Origin: Chloroflexota bacterium | Lineage (GTDB): Bacteria; Chloroflexota; UBA6077 | Assembly (NCBI GenBank): GCA_023380955.1 | Contig: JAMCTB010000109.1 | Coordinates: forward strand, 1-25,856 | Length of the DNA stretch: 25,856 nucleotides | Direction of reading: 5' to 3' | In this document: positions 15,473 through 23,259 of the stretch, piece by piece | Position numbering within the stretch: the stretch's first letter is position 1 | Layout of the letters: each line of letters opens with the position of its first letter | Position numbers and translations under genes: made by a program | Notes under the pieces: generated by a model | The model's input: the letters and a program-made list of their open reading frames with translations, nothing else | Databases searched by the model: none | What the model was told of the DNA's origin: nothing

Positions 15473-17134
15473 TCAGCAAGCCGCCTCGGGCCGCTGATAA
15501 AGGAGATCGGCTGATCTCTTGTGCAGACGCGGTCCTTCGGGCCCTCGCTCCACCAGCAGGTTGACCAGCCATCGCGCGTCGTCGCGGGTCGGCCGGTCTT
15601 CCCGGAAGTGACTGCCGCGGCTTTCCTCACGGGACTGAGCGCTGCTTAGCACCAACTCCGCCACCTGCAACAGGTTTCGCGTCGCCAGCCCAGCGAGTGG
15701 GGCTTCCTGAGCATCCATCGGTGTTCGGGACAGCTCACTGCGCAGCTCTCGTAGCTTCACCAGCCCAGACGCCAACCCCTCTGAGGTACGGATCGGCCCT
15801 CCGGCGGCCAGCATCACGGCCCGCAGCTGCTCCCGAAGCTCGGGCGCCGCCGGCCAGCACCAGTCCTCCAGAGGGCAGGGCTCCGGCAACAGCCCTCCCG
15901 ACAACTTCAACGAGTGCTCGCCCGCCGCTTGCCCCGCCCGCGGCGCGAATACGATCACCTCCGGAAAGGCATTGTGGGTCAGCCGGTTGGCGCCGTGGCA
16001 ACCGCTCGCCGTCTCACCAACGGCGAAGAGGCCAGGAAGACTCGTCTCCCCCCTCTCGTCCACGTCGAATCCGCCCATAAAGAAGTGGACCTCTGGCGCC
16101 ACCTCCAGCAGTTCCCGAGCAGAATCGATCTTCAACGCCACCAGGACATCCCAGAGCGAGGGGGACAGACGCGCGATCTCCTCGGAGGGCACCCCGCTCA
16201 GATCCAAGAAGACGCCGCCGTGAGGACTCCCCCGCCCACTTTGGATTTCCTGATGGAACAGGCGAATCATGTCCAGGCGGAAGCCCAGGTGACGAACCAT
16301 CCCTGGTCCCAAGGGGCCCAACAGCTGCTGCTGGCCGTTGAACACCCTTGCCCGAGGGTGGGCGAGCAGTTCGTGATTCACACTAAGGCCCCGTGCCGAC
16401 TCGGGATGAAGGAGGCCGGCAGGCGTGAACTGGACGAATTCCATATCCCTCAAGCGTGCCCCTGCTCGATATCCGGCGGTAAAGCCGTCGCCGGTCATGA
16501 AGGAAGGGTTGCTTGTCACCGGGTAGAGTTGGCCGAGGCCGCCCGTGGCCAACACCACAGCCCGGGCTCGTATATCGACCCGCCGGCCCTCCTCCGTCAG
16601 GCAAGCCGCCCCCACTGCCTGCCCCTCGGCCACCAGCACCTCCACCAGGGTGAGACCCCGATGCACCTCGACCCCGCTCTCCTTCACCCGCTCCCCCAGG
16701 GCCCGTCCCAACTGCGCCATCCGGCCTCCCGCCACCATGACCGAACGGGGATGGCTGTGGCCGGGCGCCTGCCGCTGGCGATACCCGTCGCCGTCGCGCT
16801 CGAACTCGACCCCCAGGGACTCCAGATAGTGAACGCGCTCTGGCGCCTCCTCCGCCATCACCCTCACCAGGCGCTGGTCGTTCAGAAACTCGCCCCCTCG
16901 CACCGTGTCACGAAAGTGCTCCTCGGGGCTATCGCTGGGATCCACGTGGCCGAAGGCGGCGGCAAAACCCCCGCCCGCCACCGCGGTGTTGCCGCGCGCG
17001 CCTCGTCCCGGACCGCCCTTCAACACCATGGCGGTCTGGGCTCCACTCCGCGCGGCCTCTAGCGCGGCAAGGGATCCACCGATGCCTCCTCCAACCACGA
17101 GGACATCTGTACTCCGCGTTTCCCTCTCTGCCAT
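15473..17134 (-). CDS. Flavoprotein C, fumarate reductase / L-aspartate oxidase fold, divergent active site
   Basis: A 553-residue FAD protein with GGGIGG at 15-20, GNTAVAGGGFAAAFG at 48-62 (no covalent-flavin His), VVLATGGLGQLYPVTSNP at 193-210, MGGFDVDERG in the capping region, and a C-terminal FAD segment GLFAVGETASGCHGANRLTHNAFPE. The helical tail matches the FrdA/SdhA/NadB family in order and length. Two catalytic hallmarks differ: the usual QFHPT reads QFTPA (T237 for His), and no RGEG arginine motif is seen where expected. So neither fumarate reductase nor aspartate oxidase activity should be assumed. No nadA/nadC or frdB is nearby; it sits between SBP2 and the permease genes, suggesting catabolic use. 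ATG 17134 is chosen because AAAGGA lies 5 nt before it; the frame is open upstream to 17296 through the palindrome. Confidence 0.87.
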   Translation of the reverse strand: MAERETRSTDVLVVGGGIGGSLAALEAARSGAQTAMVLKGGPGRGARGNTAVAGGGFAAAFGHVDPSDSPEEHFRDTVRGGEFLNDQRLVRVMAEEAPERVHYLESLGVEFERDGDGYRQRQAPGHSHPRSVMVAGGRMAQLGRALGERVKESGVEVHRGLTLVEVLVAEGQAVGAACLTEEGRRVDIRARAVVLATGGLGQLYPVTSNPSFMTGDGFTAGYRAGARLRDMEFVQFTPAGLLHPESARGLSVNHELLAHPRARVFNGQQQLLGPLGPGMVRHLGFRLDMIRLFHQEIQSGRGSPHGGVFLDLSGVPSEEIARLSPSLWDVLVALKIDSARELLEVAPEVHFFMGGFDVDERGETSLPGLFAVGETASGCHGANRLTHNAFPEVIVFAPRAGQAAGEHSLKLSGGLLPEPCPLEDWCWPAAPELREQLRAVMLAAGGPIRTSEGLASGLVKLRELRSELSRTPMDAQEAPLAGLATRNLLQVAELVLSSAQSREESRGSHFREDRPTRDDARWLVNLLVERGPEGPRLHKRSADLLYQRPEAAC

Positions 17135-17239
17135 TCCGTTCCTTTCCCTTTCCCGGGGAAACCTCGGTGGGTCCCCTGCCGGCATCAGCATGTCCTCCAT
17201 GACGGCCGTCGGCACACTGCGTAAAGATGGACCGCCGAG

Positions 17240-17279
17240 CCAGCCGCGGAGAGAAGCGGCCGCTTCTCTCCGCGGCTGG
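17240..17279 (-). repeat. Perfect 40-bp palindrome after the SBP2 gene
   Basis: Bases 17240-17259 are the exact reverse complement of 17260-17279, core GAAGCGGCCGCTTC. It lies 23 nt after the SBP2 stop (17303) in a 168-nt gap before flavoprotein C. As RNA it would form an 18-bp stem with a minimal loop. No T-tract follows on the minus strand. Roles compatible with this are protection of the SBP2 mRNA, partial attenuation, or a protein-binding site. Confidence 0.75.
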
Positions 17280-17302
17280 GAAACCAGCTTGGTCAAGGGG
17301 TT

Positions 17303-18748
17303 CTAGGCCTTGTTCTCCGCGTCCCACGCCTTGGCTAAGTCGTTCAGGGCATCCTTCACAGATTTCTGCTTCGCGACTATCGCCTGCACGGCATCGGCGA
17401 CCATGTCGCTGAGCATGAGGTGCTTCTCGTGATAGGGCATGGTCTGCCCGTGCTGCTGGACGTACTCGACCATGAACTTCATGTCTGCAGCCTCGGGGGT
17501 GCTGAACCAGGGATCCTTCAGCACGGACTTCCGAGAGGGAATCTCCGCAGCAATCTTAGCGTTGATGACCTGCGCCTCAGGGCTAACCTCCTCCTCGATG
17601 AACAGGCCGGTTGCCTCCTTCTCCTTGCAGTCCTTGCCCATAATCAGCCACTTGCCCGAAGACTGGGCAGGCGACGGCTTGCCGGTGTTCGGCCCGGGGT
17701 CCAGGGTGAGTATCATGTTCTTACCGGCTGCACCACTCCTGGCGGAAGCGACGGTGTTGCTGCCGAGGGTGGTCATGGCCACCGTGCCCGCATTGAAGGA
17801 GTCCAGCATGTTGTCGCGCGTGATGGAGACCATCCCCGGGGGCATGATCTGGTAGGTGTACACCATGTCGTAGAGCCACTGGAAAGGCTTGGCACCCTTG
17901 TCGTTGTTGAAGGCAACGTGCCACTTATCGTCGAGCCAATCGGCCCCGGCGGCCCAGAGGGCCGGGATCAGCCAATTGGTGAGCTGCACGGCATCTCCGT
18001 CCTTGCTGGCCCCCATCAAGTACCCCGCCACGCGCCCCTCGGTCAGGGTCTTGCCGATCTTGGCTGTCTCGTCCCAGTCCTTGGGAACCTGTACGCTTTT
18101 TGCGTCCAGCAGCGCCTTGTTGGCGTAGAGCATGTTGCCGATCAGGGTATGCCAGTAGACACCCATCCACTTGCCGTCGATGGAGGCGTTTTTCTGAGGA
18201 AGCACCCAGTCGGCCTTCTGCTCCGGGGTCCAGGCCTTGCCCACGTAGTCACCGAGAGCCTGGATCGCACCCGCCTTGTAGAGAGTCGTTAGACCTCGAT
18301 CCGAAACCATGGCCACATCCGGGCTCTTGCCGGCACCCGCGGACTGAATGACCTGCTCGACTATCTTCTGCCAGGGCACGGTCTGGACGTTCACCTCGAT
18401 GTTCGGATACTTCTTGCGGAAGAGGTCCACCATCGCTATCTCGGCCTTGGACCGGGGGGTCTTGGTGTCCTTGTGGTCCAGAACCGTCCAGTAGGTGATC
18501 GACACCTTCTTGCTGATGTTGGGCGCGCTGCCGGCTGCCCCCGCAGCCGCTGGCGTGGCCCCCGCAGCGGGCTTCGCCGTCGGGGAGGGCGCAGCGCCTC
18601 CACTGCATCCGACGAGACCGGCTAAACCGGTCGCCCCGAGGGCAGTCACGGCGGCAGCCTGCAGGAAGCGCCTGCGGCTTATGCCAGAGCCCTTTCCCTG
18701 ATCGGCCTGATCTGCAAGATTGTCGCGCCGTTCTTGTTCGTCAGCCAC
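17303..18748 (-). CDS. ABC transporter substrate-binding lipoprotein SBP2 (family 1, carbohydrate type)
   Basis: A 481-residue lipoprotein with a Tat motif SRRRFLQ (R25-R27), a hydrophobic h-region and lipobox cysteine C48 (LVGC), then a long Ala/Pro/Thr-rich linker to about residue 75. The mature domain begins ITYWTVLDHKD and carries FRKKYPNIEVN, VPWQKI, FNNDKGAKPFQW and DPWFSTPEAADM. It is strongly similar to SBP1 and less so to SBP3, so the cluster's binding proteins arose by duplication. It is placed after flavoprotein D (36-nt gap) and before flavoprotein C. No dedicated permease adjoins it, so it probably feeds the shared MalF/MalG pair. GTG 18748 is preferred to TTG 18763 because GGGGGA lies 7 nt before it. 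Confidence 0.92.
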   Translation of the reverse strand: MADEQERRDNLADQADQGKGSGISRRRFLQAAAVTALGATGLAGLVGCSGGAAPSPTAKPAAGATPAAAGAAGSAPNISKKVSITYWTVLDHKDTKTPRSKAEIAMVDLFRKKYPNIEVNVQTVPWQKIVEQVIQSAGAGKSPDVAMVSDRGLTTLYKAGAIQALGDYVGKAWTPEQKADWVLPQKNASIDGKWMGVYWHTLIGNMLYANKALLDAKSVQVPKDWDETAKIGKTLTEGRVAGYLMGASKDGDAVQLTNWLIPALWAAGADWLDDKWHVAFNNDKGAKPFQWLYDMVYTYQIMPPGMVSITRDNMLDSFNAGTVAMTTLGSNTVASARSGAAGKNMILTLDPGPNTGKPSPAQSSGKWLIMGKDCKEKEATGLFIEEEVSPEAQVINAKIAAEIPSRKSVLKDPWFSTPEAADMKFMVEYVQQHGQTMPYHEKHLMLSDMVADAVQAIVAKQKSVKDALNDLAKAWDAENKA

Positions 18749-18755
18749 GTTGTTG

Positions 18756-18761
18756 TCCCCC
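18756..18761 (-). promoter_or_regulatory. Ribosome binding site for the SBP2 GTG start
   Basis: GGGGGA on the minus strand, 7 nt before GTG at 18748. The upstream TTG at 18763 overlaps this site and would add only five residues. Confidence 0.5.
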
Positions 18762-18784
18762 AATCTTGAAGTATCTTCAATCAG

Positions 18785-20233
18785 CTACGCATTGCGTCCG
18801 CTGGTCGGTACCGGCACGGGCTGGGCGAGAGGCTCAAACAGAGGGACGCCCCTGTCTGCCAGCTTGCGTTGTACCTTGGCGACGTCGACCGACCTGGCCG
18901 TCACACCATCGGCAGCGGCCACAGCCGCCGCCGTCCCACCGGCCTCACCCATCTCGATGCAGCAGGGCATGCTGCGAGTCCACTTGTCCGCCTCGTGGGT
19001 CTGAGAGATACAGCGGCCGGCCACCAGCAGTCCCTCGACCGATCGAGGCACCAGGGAGCGGTAGGGCATGAAGAAGCTGTGCTCCTGGTGGAGGATCGTC
19101 CTGCCGTGGGGGTCCTGGGCAGAGCCCTCGCCGGCATCCGGGCTGTGCAGCTCCACCCCAGGCTGCACCACGTGGTTGTACATCTGGACCACGCGATCCT
19201 CGAAGACTCGATTGGCCACGATGTCGGCCTCGTCGAAAACGTACTCGCCGCGGATTCGTCGGGTCTCCCGCACCCCAAGATTAGCCGCGGTATCCACTAC
19301 GAAGGCGTTCTGGCAACCAGGCACGTACTTGCGGATGAAATCGACCAGCAGGCGGATTTGCTTTCTGGCCTCGATGTCGGTCCTGGTCAGATCCCATCCG
19401 TTGGTGCCGTCCACCTGGTAGACCCGCGTATCGTTGATGAAGCAGATCCCCTTCTGGACGTCCACACCCTCGAAGCGCAGATAGTGGCAGTCCTTGTCCA
19501 GTTCTCCACTCTGGCGCCCCTGCTCCACAAGGTCAAAGAAGCCCGAGATCCTCAGGACGCCCCCCTCGAGATCGAGGACCTGGAAGTTGGGATCGCGGCT
19601 GAACTGGTCGGGATGGGCCTTGGCGAACTCCACAATGGGCCGGAAGTCGATGTTGCCCATGCGGAAGATGAGACTGATAGGCCGCATCTTGCCGTCGGTC
19701 TCGCGCCCCTTGACTACCGGCACGCCGGCTTGATAGGCCAGATCGGCGTCGCCGGTGCAATCGATGGTGGTCTTCGCCAGCAGCGCCCGTCGACCGGACT
19801 TGTTCTCCACGATGGCCCCGCGAACGACGCCATCCTGGACCACAGGGGCGACGGCCCAGCTGTATAGGAGGAGCTTCACCCCGGCGGCCTCCACCAACTC
19901 CAGGGCCACCTCCTTGAAGGCCTCGGGATCGAAATTGATGACCCTCCCGGCCACCCCACCCTTGCAGCGAACCAACTCGTCGACGATCTCGCGGGAGATG
20001 CCACTCAGATGTTCTCGATGGTGGAGGAAGATGGTCATCAGAGCGGCGGTGGCGACACCGCCCAGGAAGCCGTTGCGCTCGACCAGCAGGGCAGAGGCCC
20101 CCTCCCGTGCCGCGGCCAGCGCCGCACCCAGCCCGGCAGGCCCACCACCAACAACTAGAACGTCTACCTCGGCCGCTACGGGTAACTCCCGAGCAGGCTC
20201 CAAGATGGTTCTCGCCTGTGACTCGCTACTCAT
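18785..20233 (-). CDS. FAD-dependent oxidoreductase D
   Basis: A 482-residue flavoprotein with GGGPAG at 29-34, E52 in LLVERNGFLGG, TIDCTGDADLAYQAG mid-protein, GVRETRRIRGEY, FFMPYRSLVP and a C-terminal segment GEAGGTAAAVA. It is the closest relative of flavoprotein A in this window: both carry GKMRP, RISGFFDLV, VDGTNGWDLTR and an ADxWTRxMxCC segment, where the B/E/F/G type has a short Ser-x-Arg segment instead. It is encoded directly after flavoprotein E (62-nt gap) and before SBP2, repeating the order seen with B then A. Probably cytoplasmic. The ribosome site before ATG 20233 is weak (GGGGGT at 11 nt). Reaction and substrate are unknown. Confidence 0.87.
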   Translation of the reverse strand: MSSESQARTILEPARELPVAAEVDVLVVGGGPAGLGAALAAAREGASALLVERNGFLGGVATAALMTIFLHHREHLSGISREIVDELVRCKGGVAGRVINFDPEAFKEVALELVEAAGVKLLLYSWAVAPVVQDGVVRGAIVENKSGRRALLAKTTIDCTGDADLAYQAGVPVVKGRETDGKMRPISLIFRMGNIDFRPIVEFAKAHPDQFSRDPNFQVLDLEGGVLRISGFFDLVEQGRQSGELDKDCHYLRFEGVDVQKGICFINDTRVYQVDGTNGWDLTRTDIEARKQIRLLVDFIRKYVPGCQNAFVVDTAANLGVRETRRIRGEYVFDEADIVANRVFEDRVVQMYNHVVQPGVELHSPDAGEGSAQDPHGRTILHQEHSFFMPYRSLVPRSVEGLLVAGRCISQTHEADKWTRSMPCCIEMGEAGGTAAAVAAADGVTARSVDVAKVQRKLADRGVPLFEPLAQPVPVPTSGRNA

Positions 20234-20295
20234 TACGCAGAATGACCCCCGTTACGTAAAGTATGTGGCCTTGTTGGGCTGGCGCCTTCCAGTCC

Positions 20296-21744
20296 CTAGC
20301 TCCTCGCCGTGCTCACCCTCACCGCGATGGGATCGGCGACCTCTGGCCCCTCCGCCCCCAGGTAAGCCCCCTGCTGGACCAGGGCGCGTCCAAGCCCCTC
20401 CACCACCAGCTGTCGGGGGGCGATCCGCTGCTCGGCCGCCAGGGCCGCCGCGACCCCCGCGGCTTGGCCGATGGCAGCCACCGTCGCCTGATTGCGGACC
20501 GAACCCAGGGCATCGTGGTCGCAAGAAACTGCTCGCCCCGCGATCACCAACCCGTCTATACTCTTGGGCACCAGGCAGCGGTAGGGAATGTCGTAGGAGT
20601 CGCCGTCCTTGATGAAGTGGAAGAAGTGCGCTCCCCCCTTGGGATCGTGGATGTCGATGGGATAGGCTCCCCGCGCTATGCCATCGCGGAACTTGCGCCC
20701 CTCCAGGACGTCGTCCTTCGTCAGGACGTACTCCCCCACGATGCGCCGCGACTCCCGGATCCCTACCTGGGGCGCCGTCGCGAGCAGGTAGCAGTTCTCG
20801 AAGCCGGGAACCCGCTCCTCCCTCAGCGCCTTTACGGCCTCCACCACCTTCTTCCGCTCCTCGATCTCTGCCCGAGTGAGATCTTCGTCCCTGGTCCCGT
20901 CGATCTTCGTGGTTCTGGTAAGGTTCAGCAGCGTCACCCCCTGCCGGTAACAAGAGCAGGACAGGATGATCGTCTGATCGGCATCCTTCTCGCCCCCGAA
21001 ACGGGAGCTCACCCGGGCCTGAAAGCCCAGCATCGAGCTCTCGGTCTCCCCGAATCGAGGACCATGCTTGACCTTGTTGTGCCAGTTGCCCCACCCCTGG
21101 AGCTGTGAGTTGCCCGCCTTCAACGCCTCGAAGGCCCGATCTATGTCCGCGCCGCCCACCTTAAACAGTAGGGTGACGTTCTGGACCTCTCTCTCTTCGC
21201 CGCCGTAGTCGAACTCGGCCCCGGCCATGGCGGCCACATCCCCGTCGCCCGTAGCGTCCACGATCACCTTGCCCAGCAGATCCCGCTGGCCCGACTTGGT
21301 CAGGACGGTGACCCCCCGGACCCTATCGCCCTCCATCACCACCCCTGACAGGAAAGCGTGCAGCAGCAGCCGAACACCCGACTCCTCACACATCTTGATC
21401 AGTACGTACTTGATCAGTTCGTGGTCGTAGGGGGTGAAGCTGCACTCGATCCCCTCGGGGGCCCCGGGCCCCCAACTCATATGTCGGAGATGGCCGGACG
21501 AGCCACCCTCGGCGACCAGCCGTTGAATGATCTCGTCCGGGATCCCTCTCACCACCAGCTCCCCATGGCCGTCCATGAAGCCGTGGAAAGGATTGCCAAA
21601 GGTAGCCGTGCCGCCGAGAAAGCCGTAACGCTCCACGAGCAGGGTATCGGCCCCAGCCCGAGCTGCGGCGATGGCTGCCACGCAGCCCGAGGTCCCTCCC
21701 CCTACCACGATCACGTCTGCATTCTCTTGATGGTTACTGTTCAA
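20296..21744 (-). CDS. FAD-dependent oxidoreductase E
   Basis: A 482-residue flavoprotein with GGGTSG at 15-20, E38 in LLVERYGFLGG, VIVDATGDGDVAAMAG in the middle, GIRESRRIVGEY, DIPYRCLVP and GQAAGVAAALA near the end. It is a near-duplicate of partial flavoprotein G at the right edge: the region around DIHDPKGG(A/P)HFFHFIKDGDSYDIP is almost unchanged, and the DNA contains a 69-nt exact match. It lies between SBP3 and flavoprotein D. The start is TTG 21744, with GAGGG 7 nt upstream; no better in-frame start precedes the FAD motif. Probably cytoplasmic; reaction unknown. Confidence 0.88.
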   Translation of the reverse strand: MNSNHQENADVIVVGGGTSGCVAAIAAARAGADTLLVERYGFLGGTATFGNPFHGFMDGHGELVVRGIPDEIIQRLVAEGGSSGHLRHMSWGPGAPEGIECSFTPYDHELIKYVLIKMCEESGVRLLLHAFLSGVVMEGDRVRGVTVLTKSGQRDLLGKVIVDATGDGDVAAMAGAEFDYGGEEREVQNVTLLFKVGGADIDRAFEALKAGNSQLQGWGNWHNKVKHGPRFGETESSMLGFQARVSSRFGGEKDADQTIILSCSCYRQGVTLLNLTRTTKIDGTRDEDLTRAEIEERKKVVEAVKALREERVPGFENCYLLATAPQVGIRESRRIVGEYVLTKDDVLEGRKFRDGIARGAYPIDIHDPKGGAHFFHFIKDGDSYDIPYRCLVPKSIDGLVIAGRAVSCDHDALGSVRNQATVAAIGQAAGVAAALAAEQRIAPRQLVVEGLGRALVQQGAYLGAEGPEVADPIAVRVSTARS

Positions 21745-21791
21745 TCCCGTGCCCTCTTCCGTCTTTGTCGCGGAACGCGAACTGGAACCTG

Positions 21792-21815
21792 AGCCGCGGA
21801 GAGAAACCGGCCGCT
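21792..21815 (-). repeat. Half-copy of the SBP2 palindrome after SBP3
   Basis: AGCCGCGGAGAGAA at 21792-21805 is identical to 17242-17255 in the 40-bp palindrome, and CGGCCGCT follows in both places after a one-base difference in spacing. Here it abuts and overlaps the SBP3 stop codon (TAG at 21814-21816). The second arm is missing, so no long stem forms. Confidence 0.5.
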
Positions 21816-23199
21816 AGGCCACCTCGGCGTTGTAGTCGTCCTGGGCTTTCTTGAGCGCTGCCTCGATCGGCGCGTTGTTCACTATTACCTGCTGGATAGC
21901 CACTGACAGTTTGTCGCACAGGCTGGCGAACTCCGGCGGGTAGGCTAACGCTTTGCCGCTCTCAGCAGCGCTCCTGAAATAGATGGCCATGTCGGCCGCC
22001 TCAGGCGTCTTGAACCATGGATCCGAACCCACGGACTTGCGGGACGGCACCTCCTCGGCCACCTTGGCGTTGAGCAGCTGCATCTCAGGGGTCATCATGT
22101 GGTCGATGAAGAGCCAGGCGGCTTCCTTCTCCTTGACGTCCTTGGACATGCCGATCTGCCATCCTCCCAGAGGGTTGGGACCTGGCTTACCGTCCTTGCC
22201 AGGCATGAATCCCACCCCCATGCTGTTGGGCGGAATGGACTTGGAGGTCTTCACCTGGGACAGCTTCTGAGTTTGATTGAACATCGTGGCGTAGGTTCCT
22301 GCCATGAAACCTTGCATGATGGTGTCGCTGGTCGCATTGACTATCCCCTGGGGCGCTGCCTTGGACGTTTGGACCATGTCCTTCCAGTACTTGAAGGTCT
22401 CCACCCAGGCAGGATGTTCCAGGGTGGCCTTCTTGCCCTGGAATATGTCTCCGCCGTAGCTCCAGACCTGCGGAAATAGGGCCTGGTAGAGGTTGCTCGC
22501 CTGGTTCTGTTGCGAAACCCCGACCACTGCTCCCCAGACAGGGTCTTTGGTGAGGGCCTTGGCAACAGTGGCGAATTCGTCCCAGGTGGTTGGGACCTTC
22601 ATGCCAGTCTTCTCGAGGAGGTCTTTGCGCCAGCAGAAGATGGTCGTAGCTACACCGATGGAGAGGGTCATCTTCTGTCCATCGATCAAGGAGCCCTTCC
22701 AGTCACCGGCGAAATCGTCCCTGAGTTGCTGCGGCCACTTATCCGTCCATGGGTTGAGCGGGATGATGTTGCCGGCCTTGGCGTTCATCGCCACGGAGGT
22801 GATGTTAATGCGCGTGACATCCGGACCCTTGCCGGCACCCACGGCCTGCATCAACTGTGGATCGATCTGTTGCCAGGCCATCACTTCGGTGGCAACCTCG
22901 ATTTCCGGATGCTTCTTCTTGAAGGCATCGATGATCTGACCCTGGGCCACCGATCGGGGTCCTGGATCCTTGGGGTCGAGGAAGGTCCAGTACCGTATCG
23001 TCACCTTCTTGGCAACCGCGGGCGCGGACGTGACCGCCGGAGCCGAACCGGCTGCCGGTGTTGAGTCAGGAGCCGCTTTGTCCGCCGGCGCAGCGGAACT
23101 GCAACTTGACAGGACCGAGAGCCCGGAGAAGGCCGCTGCGGCATCTATCCCCTTACGGAAGAAGTCGCGACGCGTGATTTTTCCGCTCTGGCTGCTCAT
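21814..23199 (-). CDS. ABC transporter substrate-binding lipoprotein SBP3 (family 1)
   Basis: A 461-residue exported lipoprotein with Tat motif ITRRDFFRKG (R10-R11), a hydrophobic region and lipobox cysteine C33 (LSSC), then an Ala/Pro/Ser-rich linker. The mature domain begins IRYWTFLDPKDPG, with FKKKHPEIEV and GKGPDVTRINIT, and ends with DPWFKTPEAADM and a C-terminal helix. It shares architecture with SBP1 and SBP2 but is clearly more diverged (for example no DHKD and no SITRDNMLD segment), suggesting a different ligand. It lies between flavoproteins F and E, with no adjoining permease, so it probably uses the shared MalF/MalG/MalK-like transporter. ATG 23199 has GGAGG 6 nt upstream. Confidence 0.92.
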   Translation of the reverse strand: MSSQSGKITRRDFFRKGIDAAAAFSGLSVLSSCSSAAPADKAAPDSTPAAGSAPAVTSAPAVAKKVTIRYWTFLDPKDPGPRSVAQGQIIDAFKKKHPEIEVATEVMAWQQIDPQLMQAVGAGKGPDVTRINITSVAMNAKAGNIIPLNPWTDKWPQQLRDDFAGDWKGSLIDGQKMTLSIGVATTIFCWRKDLLEKTGMKVPTTWDEFATVAKALTKDPVWGAVVGVSQQNQASNLYQALFPQVWSYGGDIFQGKKATLEHPAWVETFKYWKDMVQTSKAAPQGIVNATSDTIMQGFMAGTYATMFNQTQKLSQVKTSKSIPPNSMGVGFMPGKDGKPGPNPLGGWQIGMSKDVKEKEAAWLFIDHMMTPEMQLLNAKVAEEVPSRKSVGSDPWFKTPEAADMAIYFRSAAESGKALAYPPEFASLCDKLSVAIQQVIVNNAPIEAALKKAQDDYNAEVA

Positions 23200-23259
23200 T
23201 TGTCTCCTCCCACGAGATGACTATCCGGACTAATGGGCAAATAGCGTGAACCGCAGTGC

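Noticed and set aside
15450..15572. Upstream extension of the MalF-like gene
   Set aside because: It would overlap the end of flavoprotein C. The extra residues are not typical of a permease N-terminus, and the TTG with AAGGAG fits better.
15473..17134. Calling flavoprotein C L-aspartate oxidase (nadB) or fumarate reductase
   Set aside because: The fold matches, but the QFHPT His is replaced and the RGEG Arg motif is not seen. No nadA, nadC or iron-sulfur subunit gene is near, so only the fold is claimed.
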